NCBI GenBank assembly: GCA_946902875.1
Contig: OX336343.1
Coordinates: 19,453,596-19,517,595, forward strand
Direction of reading: 5' to 3'
Length of the DNA: 64,000 bases
From: Nematopogon swammerdamellus
Taxonomy: Eukaryota > Arthropoda > Insecta > Lepidoptera > Adelidae
In this document: piece by piece, positions 20,801 through 32,660 of the stretch
Numbering within the stretch: position 1 is the first letter of the stretch
How the letters are laid out: each line of letters opens with the position of its first letter
Program-made: the position numbers and the translations under genes
The notes under the pieces: generated by a model
What the model saw: only the letters and a program-made list of their open reading frames with translations
What the model was told of the DNA's origin: nothing
Database searches by the model: none

Positions 20801-22551
20801 AGTGTATATATTTAACGTGCGTGATAACCCCATGTGAATTGATTGAGCAGGTCTCGACTTATTAGCAAACATAGAATCGACGCATAATCGTTACAGATTT
20901 TCCGTTTTGTAATTTTTTTTATTTAAACCAACATGGGAGGCTGTTCCGAGAGACCAACAACAGAGTACAGTCGCAAGAGCCAAAACACCTCTTCTCCCGA
21001 TACCACGCTCAGTTAGGTGCCATGCCTGCCAGCAGATTTGCGGACTGTTGCTAGGCTGTCTAGTCTGTTAACACGATATTTGAAGACACCCAGGTTAAAG
21101 GAGAATTATGATTAGAATATTACCAACTGAGATCGTTGAATATTATGTGCTATTTCTAGGGCTGCCACCTTTAAAAAATGGCAAACCCGGAGTATTTAGA
21201 AAATAATTTTTTTTTATCGTAAATTTTCCGAGGTATAATAACGATAATAACTAGGCATATTAACGATATAACTTAAACAATGCTGCCAGGACCGCTTGAT
21301 TTTTAAAATAATATTTTTTATTTGTTTGTGATTTTTTTATCAACTTTTCTTGCTCTGGTTTCTTCGAATACTTTAAAAATTATTGACAGGTCATATTATA
21401 ATTTTATTCATCTTTACAATTAACTCCGACTTCACCATGTCGACTGATAAGCAGGTTTCTCTCGTCGGTCCATACATTTTTCAATAAGCATAAAACATAA
21501 AAGCAAAACGAATCATACGAGTTGGGTATGGGAATCCTCTTAACAGCCAGTGTCAAACTTAAAAAAAAATGCTTAATTATGTATGAATTAAATATTTTAC
21601 AGTCAATATTCAAATAAATTCCATATTACGATACTATTCCATTTGAAATTATCCTTAAATTTTTTCCAAAAATATTTTTATAAATTATCAAAAAATTTCA
21701 ATTTGCAATATACCATTTATTGCAATATACCATTCCATTGTTCACAAACACATCTCATTTAATAGTATTATAACTCCATCACAACTGCACATTCGCATTT
21801 GAGTGAACTCACAAAACTCTAAAACAGCGCTCACTAAAAAATTTATAACTTATTAATTTTTAATTTTTTATTATCTAGAAGATAAAAATACAAAACTTAT
21901 AAATTTTTAATAATAAGTCTGTCTAAAAGTGCCCTTTCTAAACCCCATAATAAAAAGGGCCCTTTTTTTCGATTTTTTCAAAAACTATAGAAATTTATTT
22001 TCACAATTATGTAGCCCTTATCAATACGCACCTTTTGACACCCTAATCATTTATGTAGCTTCAAAACTCACGACACCAGAGAAATGCCGCACTTTCGCTG
22101 GAAATGGTGCCTATACAGAAGCGATCGAACAAACATTTTCAATGTTAAAAATTCCAAATTATTTTCGGTAATTCTGTGAAATTTGTTACTTTTATTATTT
22201 GAAACCATAAACGCGCGCGCACGCGCACGGTGCATCCGATTCGTCCGATGTCCACGCACTCCGCTCATCCAGTGATTCAGTCAGTCTAACCGAATTCACC
22301 GTTCGGGTCGACGCACCACCCGCCCGGTCTGACCCGGAGATATACGATGCTAACCCGTAGCCCGGATGTACACCATTCAAACCCGTAGACTCCGGGTCAA
22401 ACCCGGAGGGGTGGCAGGCCTAGCTATTTCACGTGCACGCAGTCACAAATTTATACCCCTTCAATGGCAAAACGCTGGTTGGCTGATGGCTTTACCCAGC
22501 CATCGACTCCTCTGACTAGTATTGACGTCAGCGAAACATGTGACGTTGCAG
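20800..22551. other. caskin intron, no gene recognised
   Basis: It is AT-rich with poly-A/T runs. Frames at 21404-21613 and 21929-22171 show no domain. A GC-rich patch at 22210-22420 (repeated ACCCG/GGGTC words) has no supported exon and may be another decayed repeat. Confidence 0.45.
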
Positions 22552-22659
22552 GGCTCGCTGGAAGAGTGGCTGCGACTGCTGCGTCTGGAGGAGTACGGCC
22601 CGGCGCTGGTCTCGCAGGGCTACCGCTCCGTGCATGACGTCACACAGCTAGCCTGGGAG
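22552..22659 (+). CDS. ckn: caskin exon e, SAM domain 2 first half
   Basis: The acceptor is GACGTTGCAG and the donor is GTGAGCCAC; it has 36 codons in phase 0. It encodes GSLEEWLRLLRLEEYGPALV and SQGYRSVHDVTQLAWE. The W-L-x-x-L-x-L-E-E-Y start repeats that of SAM 1, so this is the second SAM of the tandem. The domain is completed by exon f. A SINE begins 30 bp after the donor. Confidence 0.92.
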
Positions 22660-22689
22660 GTGAGCCACTATATCCTGTTGTCATTCAAG

Positions 22690-23078
22690 TTTTTTTTTTA
22701 TGGAAACTGACACGGTTGACTACATCACCTACAATATCCGCGATGTCAGCCCTTAACACCGGGCGAACTAGGTGCCATGTCAATGCTACCCTTCTATCGT
22801 GCCGGCTACACTGAACCGGACGAAAAACACAAACTATTTACATTGCCGTTTCGACCGACGTTTTATTCAGTGCGGTGGTACCAACCCGGGCGGGTTGAAC
22901 CCTACCACCGAGTAAGGTAGGAAGGAAGGTAGGAAGGACCTACAGTTTTACGTGGAATCCGAACCACGGTCAGCCTCCAACGGTCGAGCGGTCACCCATC
23001 CAAGTACTGACCGCGCCCAGCGTTGCTTGACAATCAATAGCAACAGTCGACTGTCTGCACCACTGAGCTATCGAGGCT
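22690..23078 (-). mobile_element. full-length composite SINE
   Basis: On the - strand it is complete: GCCTCGATAGCTCAGTGGTG head, 5S-like segment (near 22981-23030), body, tail and poly-A (poly-T at 22690-22699). It lies in the intron splitting the second SAM domain. Confidence 0.88.
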
Positions 23079-23734
23079 GACACCAAGTACACTCATCTCA
23101 TTACCATCATCATCATACATTCCATTAACATGATTGTTTCTGTCCTTCTCCAGCTGGACATCAAAGATAACTTTATTAAATTAACTTAATATTCATCGTA
23201 GAAATATTTTTAGGGCTTACTCACGGTTTTATTTTTCGCGTTGACGCGACGTTTCGACTCGAGCTCTCGAGTCATTATCGAATAACAAAACAGTGAGTAA
23301 GCCGTAAAAATATTTCTACCATGAGTGTTACCACCACTGTAATTTAAAATCACATTTAACTTTAATATTGTTATTATATAATACCACAAGAATGCTCAAT
23401 AAACAATATACCTATAGGTCAATCAAAGGTCAAATCAAATCAAATTTATTTTATTTCATAAGAACCTCTACACTAGAAAAAATCTGTCTCGCAGAGGTGT
23501 ACTGAGGTACCTCCACAAATGACCTTTTTTCCGCATACTTGCCTTTTCAAGTTCTGTGGTGGAAGGTGGTCTCAGTCCTTGCTGTAGAACACTCATTGAC
23601 TAGGCTATATGGCCCGCAAAGTCTCTCTCTATGTTGGAGCTTATTGGTGAGTGTATAACATATTAGCTTAGCACAGGCGTACGTGGCTACGGTACAAGTG
23701 AGGATTGCTATATAGTATAATCGCAGTCAGTCAG

Positions 23735-24309
23735 TCAGCGTGTAAGCGTCCACTGCTGGATATACGCCTCTCCAATTTTCCTCCAGTCCTCCCGGCCTTC
23801 AGCGATACGGAACCACTGTTTTCCGCCGACGTACTTGATGTCGTCGTTCCACCTGGCGGGTGGTCTTCCCACACTCCGTTTTCCTGTCCACGGCCGCCAG
23901 TGTAGGACACGGTTACTCCAACGGTCATCGTCTCTTCGGCTAACGTGCCCAGCCCACTGCCACTTGAGCTTAGCCATCCGGTGTCCAATATCAACTACTT
24001 TGGTGCGTCGGCGGATTGCCTCGTTACGCACCATATCACGTAGCGATATTCCCAGCATGGCTCGCTCCATTGCTCGCTGGGCAACTTTCAACCTTTGGAC
24101 AACAGCGACCGTCAGAGTCCACGTTTCACACCCGTACGTCATAACCGGGAGGACACACTGGTCATATATACCGGTCTTTAAATTTTGCGGAAGGTCAGAC
24201 CTTAGGACGAATTTTAGCTTAACAAAGGCAGCCCAGCCCAGTTGAATTCGTCTCTCCACCTCCTTAAGCAAACCTTGTCTACCAAGCCGCAGAATTTGAC
24301 CGAGGTATA
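23735..24309 (-). pseudogene. RTE-type LINE, C-terminal piece
   Basis: On the - strand it reads YLGQILRLGRQGLLKEVERR, then GIYDQCVLPVMTYGCETWTL, MERAMLGISLRDMVRNEAIR, KLKWQWAGHVSRRDDDRW and ends QWTLTR. YGCETWTLT and LKWQWAGHV are hallmarks of the RTE-clade region after the polymerase fingers. The frame is intact over 178 codons but 5' truncated, with no catalytic YADD motif in it. The truncated end lies 25 bp before caskin exon f. Confidence 0.88.
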
Positions 24310-24335
24310 TAATCGCAACGATTGATCAATTCCAG

Positions 24336-24485
24336 GATCTAGAAGACACCGGCATCGTGCGGTTAGGTCACCAGAAAAAAATCCTCCTCGCCATCAAGCG
24401 GGTGAAGGACATCCGCGCCGGCAAACGCAGCATCAGTAACCAGGGATCCCTGGACTTCAACCGGCCGTTCCAGCTCCAAGGCCAG
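24336..24485 (+). CDS. ckn: caskin exon f, SAM domain 2 second half
   Basis: The acceptor is CAATTCCAG; the donor is GTCGGTAC, with a non-consensus +3 to +6. It has 50 codons in phase 0. It encodes DLEDTGIVRLGHQKKILLAI and KRVKDIRAGKR, the GI-x-x-LGH-x-x-KIL-x-AI end of a SAM domain, then SISNQGSLDFNRPFQLQGQ. The exon continues exon e exactly at the E|D junction. The RTE LINE piece leaves only 25 bp of intron upstream of it, including the branch point region. Confidence 0.92.
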
Positions 24486-25841
24486 GTCGGTACCACAGCA
24501 CGCGGCCTCGCCCACTCTGTGACCTCCACATTGTGTTGTAGTGATGTCTCTGCTTCACTTTAGAGGGAAACTCTATTTTAGAGGTTTTTCTTGTTCTAGT
24601 AAAGCATCACTTCAAAGCAATAAGCTCGGCGTTCAAACGGTTACAACAGTTCTTACACGGGTTTACGAGCTCAATATCAATAAATTATACATATCTGTCA
24701 TCATTATTAAATATTCATGTTCATGTTGATCATTTATTTTAAAGACCTGCAGCTCTATTAGAAATTTTTTGTCGCCCCGGTTCGCTGTTCAATCGAACCG
24801 TATACAGAACAAGAGTAATGGGAAAAGATGCCCGCGCCACTAGCGAGCAATTGAGGGCACTAACGTCGATATTGTAATTCTTTCAATCAGGCAAACAGCG
24901 AACGGACGAAAACACAAACTTGTAGTAGAGCTGCTGATGGCATACAGCCATGCCGTGATACATCAGGGTTGAGCATGTGAAGCCCGTAAGAGTGATTTAG
25001 AGTGATTCTGTCATTGATAACTTTAGTCCTGTCGAATAATAAATGTGACTGTAAAACGGAGTAGATAGTTCCTCTGCTGGTTAATGTGTAAATTACATAT
25101 TATCACGACTTACCTGTATAATATTGTATGATTGTTGTACCCGGATGAACATCGAGCTCTCTTGATTGTATTTGGATTTGTCTCGATCATTCATTTCACA
25201 AATCCATCGACACATCGATCATTGAATCTTGATACTCTGATGTTGTTGCAAGCAATTGAAAATTCTAGCCGGTGGTGATGGAAATATGACGTTAGCTTAT
25301 AATACATAATGTATAACTTTCTAAAATATTAGGAGTTTCCATACTCTAAATGACATGATCTTAGCCTGTGGAAATTCTCATAACCTTTTTTTCGCTTTTC
25401 TTAATAACTAAACGCCCTGAATTTTGCTTCTCTCTTATTAATTTTTAACTCTCGACTCATATTATTCTCCTGCCGACATTAATTTTAACATAATCCTCAG
25501 CTTTAGCCGTTAGTTCAGTGTTGGATGGCACCTCCTAGATTTTGGTTAAAGCAAGTTGTTAATTTGCAAGGAGCGGGCAGAGCAGAGCTGCTGCTGCCTT
25601 GACGCTACCTACATGCTACCAGACCACTGGGAAAATTTCAATGTTGTCTTAACCATTGGCACGAGAGACAAAATTGGCTAGGGATGAAACTGAAGGGTCG
25701 GCAAAAAATGCTACGCGGAGTACAAGAGAGCAGACGACTATAGAATTTTCCCATTCCTCTCGACCCGTCACCGTTCCGCTTAGACATTAGAGACTGTGCT
25801 AGATGCGGCTACCGTCGTCACGCACTAGACACTAGACACCG
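24486..25841. other. caskin intron, no gene recognised
   Basis: It is AT-rich with no exon flanked by splice signals. No clear SINE copy was found in this stretch. Confidence 0.45.
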
Positions 25842-26024
25842 GTACCCTTATCACGAGATTTAATCTAGTACGCTACGCTACGCTACGCCGTGTTCTCCGC
25901 ATCATTTTGTATGGAGAAACGGAGCAGCGCCTCTAGCGATAGATTTGCGAACTTCGTTTCTCCATACAAAATGATTCTGAGAACACGGCGTAGCGTATTA
26001 GGTTATATCTAGTGATTAGGGTAC
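25842..26024. mobile_element. foldback element, CCTAATCACGAG family, copy 2
   Basis: It starts GTACCCTTATCACGAGATTT and ends AGTGATTAGGGTAC. Its interior matches copy 1 (13548-13737), including GGAGCAGCGCCTCTAGCGAT. It is followed after one base by copy 3. Confidence 0.83.
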
Positions 26025-26025
26025 T

Positions 26026-26187
26026 GTACCCTTATCACGAGATTTAACATACACCGCGTACCTACTACGCTACGCCGTGTTCTCAGCATTATTTTGTATG
26101 GAATCCTTTTCCCCATGCAAAATGATGCGGGGAACACGGCGGCGTAGCGTAGTGCGCGGTGTAGGTTAAATCTCGTGATTAGGGTAC
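26026..26187. mobile_element. foldback element, CCTAATCACGAG family, copy 3
   Basis: It runs from GTACCCTTATCACGAG to CTCGTGATTAGGGTAC, with a shorter loop than copy 2. The two copies are adjacent and in tandem, so they share or nearly share a GTAC/TA target. Confidence 0.83.
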
Positions 26188-26456
26188 TGGTCCAGCGTAC
26201 ACGAGCGAGTGTACGCTGGAGCCGAAGTTCGCGTCACCGCATCTTCACTCATCCTCACTGTTCATCCATAGTTTTTTCTGTTCGTCCCGAGGCAGCATGT
26301 GAATGTTTTATTTTTCTTTTCTTTTTCAAACACACCAAACTGCACCTCCGAACGTTTGACGGCTCTACCCCGCCCTCTATCGCTATACCATCGGACGCGC
26401 TCGGAATGCAATTTGTGTGCTCCCCGCGCCCCCCGCGCCGCCCCCCGCCGCCGCAG

Positions 26457-26603
26457 GAGAGGGAGCAGCCGCTACTCGCTTACCCAACGCCCTGGGACCT
26501 CCGGCAGGCGAGGAATCTTAGCGCCGGATACCAAAAACCTCCCAACCTAAACTTTGACGCTTTACCGACAACCTTTTGCGGCACTGACCTCGTCCCCATT
26601 CAG
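26457..26603 (+). CDS. ckn: caskin exon g
   Basis: The acceptor CCGCCGCCGCAG follows a C-rich tract; the donor is GTATGCAA. It has 49 codons in phase 0. It encodes EREQPLLAYPTPWDLRQARN, YQKPPNLNFDALPTTFCGTD and LVPIQ. The frame stays open upstream to about 26175, so a longer exon from another acceptor is possible. I chose this acceptor because it joins exon f in phase and has the best polypyrimidine tract. Confidence 0.72.
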
Positions 26604-27328
26604 GTATGCAATAAGTGAAGTTGTGTGATGCGTGTGTGTACAATCTGCAGACCAATATGTTCCTTACTCTATGCTTCATTAATCCGCTTAACTAAAATCA
26701 AAGTCGAGATAAATAGGTAATTGAATACTCTGTAATAGAAAGTATGTATTGATCTCGATTTTGTTTTGCATGCAGCAGTAATGTAATGTCTGTCGGAATA
26801 CGACGTTTTTGAAGTCTAATGCAAATATTTACATTTTATATATACGGCAGACAATTTGCATGCCTTGGTTTTCCTTCAAATATACATAGGTAGATTGCAA
26901 ATTCTATTTAAATAACATACGCATTAAATGTTGAAAGGATTCAAAACACTTTGCCCAAAGAAATTGATTGGACAACGGCAAATAGTAGGTAGGTAGAGCA
27001 TGACAATGTTCAGTCCCATGAGTAGTTAGGAATTAAGTATGCACACTTTTCAATCGTTAAAGGTAAAATTTTAAACTGCATACATATTTCTTTCGAATCT
27101 TTATGTATTTTAACATGCCTGCATTCACTTCAGTCACTTTCAGACTGCAGCTTCAAAATTGCAAAGTTATTTTACCTGTACAGTAAAATGCACTCAGCGA
27201 CAGTAGGTAAAAGTCACAGCAGTATTGTGATGCATTTTGATATCCTCGTGTACATACAATCATTCTTCGATTGAATTCGGCTTTCTCTTCTGGAATATTA
27301 CATTAATAAATGTCATTTGACACGACAG
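26604..27328. other. caskin intron, no gene
   Basis: It is AT-rich with no repeat recognised and no exon supported. It is one of the few introns here without an evident SINE. Confidence 0.45.
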
Positions 27329-27952
27329 ATTCGTCACCCGCGCGGCAAGTCTCTCGAGAGTCTCGAAGACGCCTCCGAGAGAAACTCGCACACTACCTTC
27401 TCTCCCGAGACAGGGGGCTACTACTTCGCGCAGGGCGGGCCGTGGAGGCGCTCCTACGACGACGGGGACATCACGCCGACGAACGACAGCTCCTACGAAG
27501 GCGGCGGTACGCTGCCGAGACCGCGGGGATTGGTTCGTCCGCGACCCGTTGCCAAAATCGCCGCGACACCGGCATATCAAGATAAATCGCCCGATTATGC
27601 GTACGACGAACTCGCGTATTCGGCGCGAATGCAACGCGTCGCTTACGGCGCGAGTCCGCACGTCGTTCGCAAGCCTCCACCGGATCCGCCGAAGCGTCAG
27701 AGCTCGTCCGCTTCGCAGTACGCTCCGTTCACACGCTTCGGACAGACGACGGTTGAGATTCACACGGAGAAGCAGAAGAGTTTACCGCTGAGTTTGCCGG
27801 CGTATCCGAGTTCGGACTCGCTGTCGGTGTCGCTGGATAGCTCGGGGTTGCTGCCGCCTCCGCCGGCGCCGTCTTCCCCGCCCGCAGCCAGCCAGCTGCG
27901 CCGCTACCACGACGAGGACAAGCTACGGACTGGCTCCGATGCTAGCTTCAAG
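27329..27952 (+). CDS. ckn: caskin exon h, large Pro/Ser-rich exon
   Basis: The acceptor is GACACGACAG and the donor is GTAAACAT; it has 208 codons in phase 0. It begins IRHPRGKSLESLEDASERNS, a motif conserved in insect caskins, continues with a Tyr/Asp-rich stretch (PDYAYDELAY), a basic-proline motif (VRKPPPDPPKRQ) suited to SH3 binding, then TVEIHTEKQKSLPLSLP, a proline run (PPPPAPSSPP) and ends GSDASFK. It is probably disordered. The - strand is also open for 167 codons, a codon-bias shadow. Repeat C starts 34 bp after the donor. Confidence 0.9.
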
Positions 27953-27986
27953 GTAAACATACAGTCTTTTCAATTCCGAATGTCGT

Positions 27987-28256
27987 ACCGTTGGGGCTGG
28001 TACTTAAAAAGAGAATAGCCCCGCTTTATCTCTCCCCGTGCATGTCGTAAAAGGCGACTAAGGGATAAGGACGAGATGTCATGCTATAAGGGCGACAGGC
28101 TTGCCACCTTGGCACGGTTCTTCCACAGAGTCACGCAGAAGGTGGATCTGCGTGCCTTAAACGTTGCTTGGTGTTATCTTGTCCGAACTATTGAGAGATC
28201 ACAATATTTATATCTCGGTTGCATTGATAATAGGGCTCAGGGGCCCTAACTCTCGA
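27987..28256 (+). repeat. repeat family C, diverged end
   Basis: It has CCGTTGGGGCTGGTACTT, ATCTCTCCCCGTGCATG, AAGGCGACTAAGGGATAAGG and CCTTGGCACGGTTCTTCC as in other C copies, then a different 3' part (TCCGAACTATTGAGAGATC) shared with the copy at 55306. Confidence 0.78.
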
Positions 28257-28646
28257 ATCACATCAGAATGTCTACCTGTTATTAGTCCTGACACCAATGA
28301 TATTTTAATATCATTGCCTGACACGTAATGTTTCTAATGTACCAGTACTCTACTTTCTGTCTTTCATGTTGCAACTGTATTTGCATGGTCATCGTTACTT
28401 CAGAAACTGAGAATGGATTATTTGTAAAAGTCACAAATGGTTTCACTGTTATTAGATTTTCGTGACAATCCTTATTTCTTATACATAGCATTCCCAGTTT
28501 AAGCTATGAACCTTCATGTAACTACAGGCACTATGGCATACCTACCATCATTGTTAACCTAGTGGCTATAGAACATCCAAGATGGCGCTAGGACACTCTT
28601 AGTACACCAGTAGTTAAAACGACAATTTTAATTTTCATTGTTACAG

Positions 28647-28982
28647 TCGAGCTCCAGTACAGAATCGGACAGCATACCATTCGCAAACGAAAACGCTGGC
28701 ACCATCAAGCAGAATCGCAGTCAAATTGGCGGCCGGCCACACACCGTCGACTACGGCCGCACGGGAATAGGCCTCTCCAACCTCCCGCCCAGAATACCCA
28801 CAGCGGACAAGACTTCCAACATGTCCCACCAACACTCTCTCTCAGAACACAAGGAAGAGAGCAAAGTGGGCGCAGAGCCCGTTGACGTTCTCAACGACAT
28901 CGGAAACATGTTGGCCAACCTCACCGATGAACTAGATGCCATGCTCGAGGAGGAAAAGAGGCAAGGCTTGACAGAGTCCTAA
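28647..28982 (+). CDS. ckn: caskin exon i, last coding exon
   Basis: The acceptor is TTTTCATTGTTACAG; 111 codons are followed by TAA. It encodes SSSSTESDSIPFANENAGTI, RPHTVDYGRTGIGLSNLPPR, SNMSHQHSLSEHK and the acidic C-terminus DVLNDIGNMLANLTDELDAM-LEEEKRQGLTES. The DIGNMLANLTDELDAMLEEE helix is typical of the caskin C-terminal conserved segment. The stop is followed by AT-rich 3' UTR. Confidence 0.92.
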   Translation, partial: SSSSTESDSIPFANENAGTIKQNRSQIGGRPHTVDYGRTGIGLSNLPPRIPTADKTSNMSHQHSLSEHKEESKVGAEPVDVLNDIGNMLANLTDELDAMLEEEKRQGLTES

Positions 28983-30130
28983 TTCTTGTTTTTATGTTAA
29001 GGATTCAAATATTGCGCACTGAACGGTCTCACAAGTATGACACTATGTAGCCCCCGATACAATTGGAGCCGAAGCGATGGTTCGAATTTCGAATGCCCAT
29101 GTTACGACATGCCTTCTAAATGTTCGAATGAATCGATCAGCTTTATTTAGCGGTTATTTTGTTTTTGACAATTTGACAGTTGCTCTGCTTATTTGGAAGG
29201 TGACGCTACCGGGCCAGGGATGTTAGAATGTTAGTGTACTTAGTGTAATTGGGTTAATGCGGACCCTGTAACTTGTAGGGGTAGCATTGTCAAATCAAAA
29301 TTAATGTAAATAGGTATGAATTAAATTTTGTTGTTGTGTTATACATACTTACTAAAATATACATAATATACCAAGTACCATGTAAAATTTACATAAGATG
29401 AAAACTGGAAGTTTCACGAAAGGGGTAAGCACAATAATGTATGTATAGTCGATCCTAAAATTTTAAACATAGTTTTAGAACCATGCACACTCCATCTCAC
29501 TCTAAAATTTTACGACAGATGACTTAAAAAAAAAGTACATTTCTGTCGCGAGAGCATACATTTTTGCGGCTGTATTTTCTAAGTGTAATTTCACTTAAAT
29601 AAATAAGTACTCCACACTGTAACTGAGTGGAAGGGTCGGAAGGGTCGCCCTGTCTGTAGACCAGTACGTAGACCAGTTCGGGCATGTGCTCAAAAAGGGT
29701 CAAACAAGTGTATGTGTGTGTAGTACCACCCATGCCTAACCGACGCACTATGACAGCAGAAGAGACACAGTGGTCACAGACACAGCACGGGGCATGTCCG
29801 TGGCCGATCCGTTGTCTCTTCCTTCACCTTTGAATAACCGGCGTGAAGTTGTGTATGTACGGCAACTTAATGTGAATATTAGATGGTTCTACAGGTCTGT
29901 TCTTCAAAATCATTTCAGAACTTGCGCGAACAGTCATTCCAGAGTATAAATAGTACACTTATTCCATAAAAAAATCACTACTTTGATTTTGTTTTTCCAT
30001 TAGCGTTTTCAAATACAACATATAATTTTATATTTACTTATTAATTTCAGAGTATGTATCTAGATCAGTCGTCGGCAGTTTGTTGGAACGTCCGTTTTTT
30101 GTAAATAATTTATATTTAAAAAATAAAATC
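28983..30130 (+). other. ckn: probable caskin 3' UTR
   Basis: It is AT-rich and non-coding, directly after the stop. AATAAA signals at 29598 and 30122 are candidates for polyadenylation; neither can be chosen from sequence alone. It contains the decayed repeat at 29630-29850. Confidence 0.45.
29630..29850 (+). repeat. decayed repeat shared with 2820-3033
   Basis: GGAAGGGTCGCC, GGGCATGTGCTCAAAA and CGATCCGTTGTCTCTTCC occur in the same order as at 2820. The frame is broken. Confidence 0.55.
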
Positions 30131-32262
30131 TATGTATGTTCGTAGATGTATCTAGTTAATGTATACCTACACATTAGCAGTTTAGTTCTAAATGTAAAAT
30201 CTGTAGGAGTTATCGATCTATTTAGGTCCATACGTCGATAGAATTTGTACCTACTTACTAACTAAACGTAGTGCAGCGTACAATACGGAACAATATAACT
30301 TGTAGAATATGCATTGTATAATATATTACACAGAATATAATATGAAAAATATTGTTTAGTCTGTATGCTCCACTATCATTTTTAATTAAGTAATGACATT
30401 CATGCAAGTATTGACACTTAGCTACTATACTTTTTCACACATACATTCTCGATTAAGTTACTCGTGGCGAATGAGAGGTACCAGAACCTCATCACACTCA
30501 CTATCCAACTGTTAAACTAACCTCAACATGGATGCGAGTGCTGTCTCGCTTTCCACGGAAGTGAAGAGTAATGCAGACATATGTCTTTGGCCAACCAAAC
30601 TTTTGTTTTCCATGTCTTTTTCAATACATGATGTAGATTAAAATTTGTTACTTAATGAATTATATACAATCGAACTTAAACATTAGCCCTTTCAATATTG
30701 ATTTATTCCACACTAACTTCTTTGCATTAAAAAAAAATGTGGGTGTGAGAATATTTTCGCCCTTTTTTGCTACCTTTTGTGTAGTTAGGTACATATTAAC
30801 TGTACATGACACTAAAAATGACACAGTACGTCGTGAAGTTCGGCTTTAAAAATGAAGATTTGTATAATTCTGTCAAGACGAAATTGTAGCACTGACACGG
30901 CACTCAATAGCCTAGTTCACCAAGGTGTGATGGGTTGACATCACTCATGTGTAGTAGGTTTAGCGAATCATGTAAGGTTCTTAAAAAAACTGCCATAGTT
31001 AGGTACTAACTTACTGTTTGCTTCAGTTTATCTCTCATATTCATTGTTGGTGGCCAAGCACTTTTTTTGTTTTGTGTTGTTTTTTTTTTCTATTGTCTTT
31101 TTAAGACATTTTAGCCAGGGCTAAAAGCACTTATGTGGCCACGAGTCAGTAAGCCTGCACCGGCGTTACTCACTCGCCAATGTGAGTATGAGAAACGATC
31201 TCACTCAACCAATCAGAAGGCGTTCGATGAGGCATCCGGCCCGGCTATTGGTTGAAATATGCGAGTATTTGTGTGAGTTGTAACCTGTAACCTATTTACA
31301 TGTGCCTGACTAATAAACACTTTTTTTATTTAATTTTTTATTTTTTATTTGAGTTAGGTAGCGAGTGAGTTAACGCTGGTAGACCCCAAGTGACAATAGC
31401 TGGAACATTTGCACACTCCCTAGTCAACTGTTAAACTAGCTTCAACAGATGTGTTTCAAGACGAGGACGTAGCCCCCTCCCCTGTTCACGGAAGCGCAGG
31501 GCGAGTGGCACAGGCGAGAAGGGGCTACGTCGTCACAGCCCTTTTGAAGTTAAGTTTGACAGCTGACGCGGTTCTGGTGCCGTGAACGTGCCACCTATTA
31601 CGTATGAAATTCTACACTTATAATAGCCAAGTTACACCTAGATTGTGATAGCTTGCGGCCATATATAAGTACATAGTATGATACTAAGTTATTAACTTTT
31701 TCCACCAACATGTACCATGTTGTACTTAACACAATAAGTTATATTGTAACAAGTAGGTATGTATCTAAGTAGCTCAGCTCAGTGCAAATACTAGCTTTAT
31801 ACAATTCAATATGTATATAGTTTAAAAGAAGAGCAGCGTTTCTACCTTTATAATGGAATAGTTTAATAGAACTGCAAATAATTTGGTTATATTGTTTCTT
31901 TTGGCCATACAGAAAATGCATTTATTGAGCAAATTTTATAATAAAATCAACCAATGATTGGATAATTGGGTAAATGAAAATCCCGAGTACATACTTACAA
32001 TATAAAAATTTTACTCTTTCGGAAAACTAGTCAAAATGAGAATGAAGTTTTAGAATAATTAATTGGTGAAGATATGAAATTAAACAAATTCACTTATCTG
32101 AGAATAGAGTATAGTGAACTGCAATAATGTGTTTCTATTGTTTAAATTGTGTTTGATTAGACGTATCCCATGCAACTTAGTGTATTTTTTTTATTTTGTA
32201 AGTTTTATTTTATTTTGAAAAATATATTTGTAATCAATATGAAAATGTTTTATTTAAATACG
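30131..32262. other. intergenic stretch with old element scraps
   Basis: It is AT-rich. A worn SINE tail lies at about 30889-30990 (GCACTGACACGGCAC, GTGATGGGTTGACATCAC). A foldback pair is at 31424-31567. No gene is supported. Confidence 0.5.
31424..31567. mobile_element. foldback element, GTCAACTGTTAAACTA ends
   Basis: GTCAACTGTTAAACTAGCTTC at the left is mirrored by GAAGTTAAGTTTGACAGCTGAC at the right, and GACGTAGCCCC/GGGGCTACGTC lie further in. Related ends occur at about 30507 and 60799-60900. Confidence 0.65.
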
Positions 32263-32660
32263 TTTTTTTTTTATGTAATCCTGGATGGGTGGCTGAGTCG
32301 GAGAGGCCAAAGCACATGCTCGGACCGGCCAATTATCACCTCCTAGAAGGTAGGTGCCATACCGGAGACTTCCCGGGATTGCTTGCTATACTGAACTAGA
32401 GGAGAACACAACCGAGGCTGCTATGCGGCCATCTTACATCCAGTACGGTGGTTGGTACCAACCCAGTCGGCTCCAATGTGAGCTTACCACCTAGTAAAGG
32501 GCAAGGGAAGGGACTTACAGTTTTACACCGGTTCCGAACGGTAGGTATGCACGTAAATTTTTTCGTCAGGAAAAACTCATCGGTACACGCCGACCGGATT
32601 CAAACCTCGGACCTCTCGCATGAGAAACCGATGCCCAAACCACTCCGCCACCCGCCACTA
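32263..32660 (-). mobile_element. tRNA-headed SINE
   Basis: Poly-T at 32263-32272 is the reversed tail. It runs through the tail, the shared body (AGTCGGCTCCAATGTGAGC) and the tRNA head with GGATTCAAACC (a B box reversed and mutated). The head end merges into a 20-bp minisatellite. Confidence 0.83.

Larger units (their letters stand above)
13268..28982 (+). other. ckn: caskin gene, 3' part: nine exons
   Basis: Nine GT-AG exons join into one frame of 718 residues plus stop. The visible order is a Ser/Gly/Pro-rich region, a His-rich stretch, SAM domain 1, SAM domain 2, a long proline- and serine-rich linker and a short acidic C-terminal helix. Caskins are presynaptic scaffolds that bind CASK in vertebrates; the fly protein acts with the receptor phosphatase Lar in motor axon guidance. 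The expected N-terminal part (ankyrin repeats and SH3 in vertebrates) is not visible, because the first exon here opens in the middle of a codon. Introns carry many SINE and foldback insertions. Tandem SAM domains plus the conserved C-terminal exon make the call firm. Confidence 0.9.

Noticed and set aside
27260..27763. 167-codon Arg-rich open frame on the - strand over caskin exon h
   Set aside because: It is a shadow of the real exon, which has splice sites in phase and conserved motifs. No splice signals support the antisense frame.
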